Positions 6,931 to 12,374 of a stretch of 12,374 nt of DNA are shown here, piece by piece. A model generated the notes under the pieces. It saw only the letters and a program-made list of their open reading frames with translations. It searched no databases and was not told the DNA's origin. Source of the stretch: Tardiphaga sp. (lineage in GTDB: Bacteria; Pseudomonadota; Alphaproteobacteria; Rhizobiales; Xanthobacteraceae); assembly GCA_028290765.1 (NCBI GenBank), contig JAQGJF010001034.1, positions 1-12,374 on the forward strand, given 5' to 3'. A program made the position numbers and the translations under genes. Within the stretch, counting starts at the first letter, position 1. Every line of letters begins with the position of its first letter.

Positions 6931-7906
6931 ACTTGGCCTCGCTCCAGACGATGTCGTCATACACCGTAGGCTTGTTGATCATGCCAAACTCCTTGGCGTA
7001 GGTGGAAAACAGCTCGATCGATTCCTTCGGCACCGCGGTGAGGTAGGTCGGAAGAATCAGTTTCGCCGCCACCTCGGGGCCGAGCTTGGTGAACTTCGGC
7101 AGTTGCTTGCGGACGCCGTCCGGATTCTTCTGCGCATAGTCGAGCGACTCGTTGATCGCGGCGCGGATGTTCTTGAACAGCTCGGGATTGTCCTTGAGCT
7201 GGTTCTCGAAGGTGAAATAGGCCGAGGTCAGCATGCTTTTCTTCGACATCGCGATATAGGGCGAATTGATTGCCGGGAAACCGGCGGCAATCGCGGCGGT
7301 GCCGAACGGCTCGGCGCCGACCATGGCGTCGATCTTGCCGGATTGCAGCGCCGCCAGCGCATCCGCAAAACCGAGTTCGATGAAGCGGACTTTGCTGGGG
7401 TCGCCGCCATCGGCCTTCACCGCGATCTTGCCGAGCAGCTGCAGCAGGCCATTGAGCGCATTGACGCTGACCGTCTTGCCTTCGAGATCCTTGGCCGACT
7501 TGATGCCGCTGTTCGGCCCGGCATGAATCATCGTCACGTCGGCGCCGGTGGTCGCAGTCGAACTCGAACCGGCGGCGATGATCTTGACCGGCAATCCCTT
7601 GTCGCGCGCCTGCAACAGCGACACCAGGGACCTGAAAGCGAAGTTGTACTCGCCGCTCATCACCGACGGCACCAGCGCCGCGCCGGTCGTGCCCATGTTC
7701 ACTTTCAGCTCGATGCCGTGCTTCTTGAAGATACCGGCCTCTTCGCCGAGATAGAGCGCCGCCACGTCGGTCACCGGAATGAAGCCGGCCTGAACCGTCA
7801 CCACCTTGTCCGCCGCCGATGCGCTGCCGATACCCGCGATGCCGGCCAAGACACTTGCCATGACCAGACCGAGCGCAACAGTCCGGACTCTCGAAGTGAC
7901 GTTCAT
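6929..7906 (-). CDS. ABC transporter periplasmic substrate-binding protein, NitT/TauT (SsuA/THI5-like) family
   Basis: A 325-residue secreted binding protein. A Sec signal peptide is plain: MNVTSRVRTVALGL, then a hydrophobic core to about residue 27 and an ASA motif with likely cleavage near residue 31. The mature protein starts with VVTVQAGFIPVTDVAALYLGEE and carries FKKHGIELKVNMG and the GEYNFAF pocket region, as in SsuA/THI5/NMT1-like proteins. FADALAALQSGKIDAMVGAEP (about 170-190) is the usual hinge and second-lobe block. There is no lipobox. The start at 7906 is chosen over a frame-open ATG at 8050 because GGGGGGAG precedes it by 6 bases and the signal peptide begins directly there. It captures the substrate in the periplasm for the two permeases. 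The ligand may be a sulfonate, an aromatic acid or a pyrimidine-like compound; the sequence does not decide. Confidence 0.94.
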   Translation of the reverse strand: MNVTSRVRTVALGLVMASVLAGIAGIGSASAADKVVTVQAGFIPVTDVAALYLGEEAGIFKKHGIELKVNMGTTGAALVPSVMSGEYNFAFRSLVSLLQARDKGLPVKIIAAGSSSTATTGADVTMIHAGPNSGIKSAKDLEGKTVSVNALNGLLQLLGKIAVKADGGDPSKVRFIELGFADALAALQSGKIDAMVGAEPFGTAAIAAGFPAINSPYIAMSKKSMLTSAYFTFENQLKDNPELFKNIRAAINESLDYAQKNPDGVRKQLPKFTKLGPEVAAKLILPTYLTAVPKESIELFSTYAKEFGMINKPTVYDDIVWSEAK

Positions 7907-7912
7907 GTTGAT

Positions 7913-7920
7913 CTCCCCCC
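7913..7920 (-). promoter_or_regulatory. Ribosome binding site deciding the binding-protein start
   Basis: GGGGGGAG on the minus strand lies 6 bases before the ATG at 7906, excluding the 48-residue longer reading from 8050. Confidence 0.7.
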
Positions 7921-7983
7921 TTTTTGTTGACCGCGGCGGCTGTTCGTCTTCACCGCGATTGCGATCCGATCGCCATTGCTGCA

Positions 7984-8011
7984 AGCCTGCTCGACCGAGC
8001 AGTCGCAGGCT
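7984..8011 (-). promoter_or_regulatory. Overlapping inverted repeats in the leader of the ABC importer unit
   Basis: Two inverted repeats share bases. AGCCTGC (7984-7990) pairs with GCAGGCT (8005-8011), and CTGCTCG (7987-7993) pairs with CGAGCAG (7996-8002). Only one pairing can form at a time. The pair lies about 80-105 bases before the binding-protein start. It could be a regulator binding site, since CTGCTCGACCGAGCAG is a 16-base palindrome, or alternative leader RNA folds. Confidence 0.4.
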
Positions 8012-8057
8012 CCGAATGAATTTACAAGAGGGATGCCGCGACAAGTTCACTCACCAA

Positions 8058-8086
8058 CAAAATCGAAAAAGATCTTTTCGATTTTG
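8058..8086 (-). terminator. AT-rich hairpin, candidate terminator or operator
   Basis: CAAAATCGAAAA and TTTTCGATTTTG form a perfect 12-base stem around a 5-base loop. It is strikingly AT-rich for this GC-rich DNA. On the minus strand it follows the PfkB kinase stop by about 36 bases and precedes the ABC importer leader. It may help end transcription of the polyol operon, although no clean T-run follows a GC-rich stem. A role as a protein binding site is equally possible. Confidence 0.4.
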
Positions 8087-8121
8087 GCAACACCGTTTGA
8101 TCCCGCGGCGGTGTCGTTGCC
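8086..8121 (-). terminator. GC-rich hairpin just after the PfkB kinase gene, candidate terminator stem
   Basis: GGCAACACCG (8086-8095) pairs with 8109-8121 as two 5-base stems separated by a 3-base bulge, with a 13-base loop. It begins directly after the PfkB stop codon and abuts the AT-rich hairpin. Together the two hairpins are the best candidate for the 3' end of the polyol operon transcript. Confidence 0.4.
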
Positions 8122-9093
8122 TCAACGGGACGGTGCGCCCCGGTTGAGCAGATCCGCAAACACCTCCGCGCCAAGCTCGGCCCGCCGCGGCGGGTCGGCC
8201 CCGGGCCGTCCGCAGGTGACGGCCGCGCAGCGCGATGCAAAGGACAGCGCCCGGCGAAGCTCGCCGGCACTGGCCTGCTTCAGCACCGCCGCGCCGATCC
8301 GTCCCATCGCCTGCAACGCGTAGAGCAATGCGGCCTGAAAGCTGTCGCCGGCGCCGATGGTGTCCACGACGGTAATGGCCGGCGCCTCGACCTCGAGGGC
8401 CCCGGCTTCGCGGTGCCAGGCTTGAACGCCGTGACTTCCGCGCGTCACGACCACCAGCGCCGCGCCCGCTTCGAGCAGCGACTGCGCCCGCCCGGCATGA
8501 TCATGATCGCCATGGAGATATTCGAAGTCGACGTCCGACATGCGGACGATGTCCGCGGTGGCGGCAAAGTCCGCCATGCGTTCGACATAGCCGGCCTTGT
8601 CTGTGACGAGATTGGGCCGGCAGTTCGGATCGAAGGAGATGGTGGTTAAACCTTTCGCCGCCGCGATCATGGCATGGGTTCGGGCCGCGCCGGTCACCTC
8701 GACCAGCGTCGTCGACCCGACATGGATCGCGTCGATGTCGCTGAACGGAAGGCTGCCGCTGCGATAGACCCAGTTTCGCGACGCGGTCTCCGCATCGTAG
8801 AACGCGTAATGCGGCTCGCCCGCGACGGAACGCACGAAGGCGAGCGTGCTCTGGTGGTCGCTGCGCGTCGCATATTGCAGCCCGACCTGTGAATCCAGCG
8901 CGTGGTCGGCGATCATGCGTCCGAACAGATCGGTCGATATGCCGCCGACAAACCCCGCTTGCGCCCCAAGCCGCGCCATTCCCACGGCGATGTTGAGGCA
9001 GGATCCGCCGACCACGGGCACCAGCGCCTCACGCCCGTCGGCGGATTTCACCGGCAGGAAGTCGATCAAGGCGTCGCCGCAACTCAACAACAT
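8122..9093 (-). CDS. PfkB-family carbohydrate kinase, fructokinase-like
   Basis: A 323-residue ribokinase-fold sugar kinase. The first PfkB signature region VVGGSCLNIAVGMARLG is at 27-43. The C-terminal signature DTIGAGDSFQAALL is at 244-257, with Asp250 as the expected catalytic base and the GAGD anion hole. VVVTRGSHGV (about 214-223) is the nucleotide-binding region. The general layout resembles bacterial fructokinases (ATP + fructose to fructose 6-phosphate), though substrate choice in this family cannot be fixed by motif alone. The ATG follows the FGGY kinase stop by 18 bases, with GGAGAGG 8 bases upstream, so it belongs to the same operon and is apparently its last gene. It probably phosphorylates the hexulose formed when the polyol dehydrogenase acts on a hexitol. 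Confidence 0.9.
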   Translation of the reverse strand: MLLSCGDALIDFLPVKSADGREALVPVVGGSCLNIAVGMARLGAQAGFVGGISTDLFGRMIADHALDSQVGLQYATRSDHQSTLAFVRSVAGEPHYAFYDAETASRNWVYRSGSLPFSDIDAIHVGSTTLVEVTGAARTHAMIAAAKGLTTISFDPNCRPNLVTDKAGYVERMADFAATADIVRMSDVDFEYLHGDHDHAGRAQSLLEAGAALVVVTRGSHGVQAWHREAGALEVEAPAITVVDTIGAGDSFQAALLYALQAMGRIGAAVLKQASAGELRRALSFASRCAAVTCGRPGADPPRRAELGAEVFADLLNRGAPSR

Positions 9094-9111
9094 ATTCCCG
9101 GCCTCTCCGGA

Positions 9112-10764
9112 TTAGCTTCGGCGATCAGGCACAATGCCGCGCATCGCGCGGCGGCTTTCGCGTTCCAATTCGCGCATCAGGCCATGAACGCGACGTTTCG
9201 AGCGATGGAAGTCCGCGATGCCGGGCGCGGTCGGTTCGCTCAAACGGCCGATCGCCGACATCGACGCCATGGCATCGCCGAGCGATGCACAGGCGCCCGC
9301 GGCGACCGCGCCCAGCATCGCCGCGCCAAGCAGCACCGGCTCCTGGGTTTCCGGCAGCGCGACAACAAGACCCGTGGTGTCGGCCATGATCTGCCGGACC
9401 AGCGGGCTGCGGCCGGCGCCGCCGCTGATCACCATCATGCTGCTGTCGACGCCATGCGACCTGAACGCATCGACGACATCGGCCAGACCATAGGCCAGGC
9501 CGCATAGTCCCGCCACGAACAGGCGTTCGATGGCGCCGATATCGGCATCGAGATCCAGCCCGGCGATGACGGCGCGGGAATCCGGATCGGCATAAGGCGA
9601 CCGGTTACCGAGAAATTCCGGCAGCACATGAATGTCGCGCGCCAGCAGCGCCGCGGCGCCGACGCCGCCTGCCCGCGACACGATGCGCTTTTCGAGAAAC
9701 TCCAGAATTCCAAGTCCGGCGCCTTGCGCTGAAGCGGTGGCTTCGGCGCAGGCGGGGTGCGACCGGATCAGATGGTCGATGGCGGCTCCCGCCGCCGATT
9801 GTCCGCCCTCGTTGAGCCAGTAACCCGGCACCATGCCCGAATGATAGGGCCCCCATACGCCGGGCACGAAACACGGCTCGACAGTCGTCGCCATGATGCA
9901 GGCCGACGTTCCCATGATGTAGGCGAGACGGCTGCACAAATCGACGTGCTCGCCGCCGCTTGCGCGGCCGCCGATGGTACCGACACCGCCGGCATGGGCA
10001 TCGATCAAAGAGGCGCCAACCGGCGTACCTTCCAGGAGACCGAGTTCGGACGCGGCAACCCCGGTCAGACCGCGACCGAGCCGCGTGGCCGGAACCACGA
10101 TCTCGCTCCCGATCCTGGCATATCCGTCGGACACAAAATCGCCGAGCCCGATCCGCTGAAAATAGCTGTCGCTCCAGCGCCCCTCATGGGCCAGGAAATT
10201 CCATTTGCAGGTGACCGTGCACATCGAACGCGCGGTCGATCCGGTGGCGCGGAACGACAGGTAGTCCGCGAGATCGAAAAAATGCCCCGCCGCGCCGTAG
10301 CTCGGCGGCAGATATCGTTTCAGCCAGAGCAGTTTGGGAATCTCCATCTCGGGCGAAATCGAACCGCCGACATAGCGCAGCACGTCATCCTGGGTGTCGT
10401 TGATCGAGCGCGCTTCGGCGGTGGCGCGGTGGTCCATCCAGACGATGACATTGCGGCGGTGATCGCCCGACCCGCTCACCGTCAGCGGTTCCGCGGCCCG
10501 GTCCAGCGCCACCAGCGAACAGGTGGCATCGAACCCCATGCCCTTGACCGCCGCCGGCGGCAGCGCCGCCTCGGCCATCGCCAGGCGAACCGAGGCGACG
10601 CACGCCGCCCAGATGTCGGATGACGACTGCTCGACGATATCGCCGGCCTCGTGCCAGACCGCGATGGGGTGACGGGCCGTCGACAACAGGGTTCCGTTTT
10701 CGTCGAACACCCCGGCCCGGGCACTGGATGTTCCGACGTCGATGCCGATAAAGGCCTGCCGCAT
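9112..10764 (-). CDS. FGGY-family pentulose kinase, probable D-ribulokinase
   Basis: A 550-residue sugar kinase, the typical length of the human FGGY/yeast YDR109C branch. The ATPase-fold phosphate-1 motif IDVGTSSARAG is at 8-18. GFDATCSLVALD (77-88), VIVWMDHRA (106-114), INDTQDDVLRYVGG (121-134), IPKLLWLKRYLP (142-153) and HFFDLADYLS (161-170) closely match the D-ribulokinase branch as I recall it. SLIDAHAGGVG (252-262) carries the likely catalytic Asp255. FVPGVWGPYHSGMVPGYWLN and GNRSPYADPDSRA also match that branch. VISGGAGRSPLVRQIMADTTG (455-475) is the second FGGY signature region. It would convert D-ribulose to D-ribulose 5-phosphate in the cytosol. GGAGAG lies 4 bases before the ATG. 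It sits between the polyol dehydrogenase and PfkB genes, so D-ribulose would come from ribitol or D-arabinitol. L-ribulose and xylulose remain possible substrates. Confidence 0.92.
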   Translation of the reverse strand: MRQAFIGIDVGTSSARAGVFDENGTLLSTARHPIAVWHEAGDIVEQSSSDIWAACVASVRLAMAEAALPPAAVKGMGFDATCSLVALDRAAEPLTVSGSGDHRRNVIVWMDHRATAEARSINDTQDDVLRYVGGSISPEMEIPKLLWLKRYLPPSYGAAGHFFDLADYLSFRATGSTARSMCTVTCKWNFLAHEGRWSDSYFQRIGLGDFVSDGYARIGSEIVVPATRLGRGLTGVAASELGLLEGTPVGASLIDAHAGGVGTIGGRASGGEHVDLCSRLAYIMGTSACIMATTVEPCFVPGVWGPYHSGMVPGYWLNEGGQSAAGAAIDHLIRSHPACAEATASAQGAGLGILEFLEKRIVSRAGGVGAAALLARDIHVLPEFLGNRSPYADPDSRAVIAGLDLDADIGAIERLFVAGLCGLAYGLADVVDAFRSHGVDSSMMVISGGAGRSPLVRQIMADTTGLVVALPETQEPVLLGAAMLGAVAAGACASLGDAMASMSAIGRLSEPTAPGIADFHRSKRRVHGLMRELERESRRAMRGIVPDRRS

Positions 10765-10821
10765 TCGGCTCTCCGCTCAAATCCGGCGCCAGTCTAGCAG
10801 CACAAATTCAACGGCATAAGC

Positions 10822-11595
10822 CTACCAGCACGTATAACCGCCATCGACCAGGACGACGCTGCCGGTCATCAGGCTGGCCGCCTCGGACGCCAGGAACAGC
10901 ACCACCGACGCGATTTCATCGACCTGCCCCAGCCGCGCCATCGGTGTGCCGCCGATCCAGGCGTCGAACATCGGCGGATTGTTCCTGACGAAGGCGTTCA
11001 ATGGCGTTTCCACATAGGTCGGCGCCACCGCATTGACGCGCACGCCCCGCGCGCCCCACTCCGCCGCCAGCGACCTGGTCAGATGATGCACCGCCGCCTT
11101 TGACGCATTGTAGTAGGCTTGTTCCTGCGGCTTGTTGACGATAAAGCCCGACATCGAGCCGATGTTGACGATGGCCCCGGATTTGGCGGCCAGCATATGC
11201 TTGCCGAACGCGCGGCAACACCAGAACGTGCCGTTGAGATTGACGTCGATGACGTTCAGCCAGTGCTCGTCGGTCACGGCCTCGGCCGGCGTTTCGCTCC
11301 GCGCGATGCCGGCATTGTTGACGAGGATATCGACCTTTCCGTACCGCGCCGTCAGTTGATCCGCCGTCTTCGAGACCGCCGCGGAATCGGTGACGTCCAG
11401 GATGACAGTCTCGGCATCGTAACCCTTTGCCTTGAGGGCGGCATGGCCTTGCGCGGCAACCTTGGCATCGCGATCCGCCATCACGACCTTGGCACCGGCC
11501 TCCGCCAGCGCCTCGACGCAGGCGAGGCCAATGCCCTGGCCGGCGCCGGTGACGATGGCGGTCTTGCCGCCAAGCTTGAATTTTTCCAGATACAT
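10822..11595 (-). CDS. Short-chain polyol dehydrogenase (SDR family, galactitol/arabinitol dehydrogenase-like)
   Basis: A 257-residue classical short-chain dehydrogenase. The cofactor motif TGAGQGIG is at 16-23. Asp41 at the end of the second β-strand favours NAD over NADP. NNAG is at 93-96, and the catalytic residues are Ser149, Tyr162 and Lys166 (YNASK). The stretches GAIVNIGSMSGFIVNKPQ and HHLTRSLAAEWGARGVRVNA and the C-terminus DGGYTCW resemble Rhodobacter galactitol dehydrogenase and related polyol dehydrogenases, recalled rather than searched. It likely oxidises a sugar alcohol to a 2-ketose. The start at 11595 is chosen over an ATG at 11634 because AGGAAG lies 6 bases before it and the fold begins there. 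It is 57 bases upstream of the FGGY kinase gene and 113 bases after the importer ATPase gene on the same strand. Confidence 0.9.
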   Translation of the reverse strand: MYLEKFKLGGKTAIVTGAGQGIGLACVEALAEAGAKVVMADRDAKVAAQGHAALKAKGYDAETVILDVTDSAAVSKTADQLTARYGKVDILVNNAGIARSETPAEAVTDEHWLNVIDVNLNGTFWCCRAFGKHMLAAKSGAIVNIGSMSGFIVNKPQEQAYYNASKAAVHHLTRSLAAEWGARGVRVNAVAPTYVETPLNAFVRNNPPMFDAWIGGTPMARLGQVDEIASVVLFLASEAASLMTGSVVLVDGGYTCW

Positions 11596-11661
11596 CTCTT
11601 TCTTCCTGTTTGGATGGCGCCCGGTTTCCGGCACGCCGCACTACCCAGCGATATCGTTGCC

Positions 11662-11676
11662 GTTGGCCCGGCCAAC
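11662..11676. repeat. Perfect 15-base palindrome between importer ATPase and polyol dehydrogenase genes
   Basis: GTTGGCC-C-GGCCAAC is a perfect inverted repeat in the 113-base spacer. In RNA it can form a 6-base stem with a 3-base loop. It may be an intercistronic hairpin that adjusts relative expression or transcript stability, or a regulator site for an internal promoter. No T-run follows it. Confidence 0.45.
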
Positions 11677-11708
11677 CTCAGCGCGCGACATCGCGGCGGA
11701 TCACCTCG

Positions 11709-12374
<666 letters not shown>

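Noticed and set aside
4516..7906. Naming the importer genes ssuABC or tauABC
   Set aside because: Family similarity is shared by sulfonate, taurine, nitrate, aromatic-acid and pyrimidine transporters. No diagnostic neighbour such as a sulfonate monooxygenase is present, and there are two permeases.
7907..8050. 48-residue N-terminal extension of the binding protein
   Set aside because: The extension contains no signal and precedes a clear Sec signal peptide, and the strong GGGGGGAG site serves the internal ATG at 7906.
7907..8057. Possible TPP riboswitch ahead of the THI5-like binding protein
   Set aside because: The conserved CTGAGA and ACCTGATCTGG-type segments are absent. Thiamine-precursor transport is therefore not supported by the leader.
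11596..11634. 13-residue N-terminal extension of the polyol dehydrogenase
   Set aside because: The ATG at 11595 has a good AGGAAG site 6 bases upstream. The extension would include that site as coding sequence and adds nothing to the fold.

Overview
The window looks like chromosomal DNA from a GC-rich alphaproteobacterium, most likely a Bradyrhizobium/Rhodopseudomonas-type member of the Nitrobacteraceae. This is inferred from base composition, the style of the transport and catabolic genes, and a paired palindromic intergenic element at 3240-3400. No rRNA, tRNA, insertion sequence or CRISPR array is present. Ten complete genes and two genes cut by the window edges fill almost all of the sequence, and no gene-free stretch exceeds about 285 bases.

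Left block (1-3207). A LysR-type regulator gene (2272-3207, +) diverges from a two-gene unit on the minus strand: an FAD-dependent oxidoreductase (736-2100) and an aconitase X catalytic-domain protein (1-736, truncated by the window). Their stop and start codons overlap as TGATG, so they are very probably translated together. The regulator probably controls them from the 171-base divergent intergenic region, which holds a palindrome. The substrate is unknown; known bacterial aconitase X enzymes dehydrate cis-3-hydroxy-L-proline.

Middle block (3492-7906, all minus). This is a tightly packed NitT/TauT-type ABC importer in the order periplasmic binding protein, permease, second permease, ATPase, followed by a zeta-crystallin-type NAD(P)H:quinone oxidoreductase 49 bases further on. 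Between this unit and the convergent lysR gene lies the large inverted-repeat element. Two different permease genes serve one ATPase gene, which suggests a heterodimeric membrane channel. The transported substrate cannot be read from the sequence.

Right block (8122-12374, all minus). This is the downstream part of a polyol catabolic operon: a MalK/UgpC-type sugar-importer ATPase (5' end outside the window), a short-chain polyol dehydrogenase resembling galactitol/arabinitol dehydrogenases, an FGGY kinase closely resembling the eukaryotic D-ribulokinase FGGY/YDR109C, and a PfkB-type fructokinase-like sugar kinase. The inferred route is import of a sugar alcohol, oxidation to a ketose, and phosphorylation of a pentulose by the FGGY kinase or a hexulose by the PfkB kinase. 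Two tandem hairpins after the PfkB gene probably mark the operon end, ahead of the leader of the ABC importer unit.

I see no clearly unprecedented system. The best leads are the aconitase X/FAD oxidoreductase pair under LysR control, the two-permease importer linked to a quinone reductase, the polyol locus with two kinases of different families, and the structured intergenic elements.
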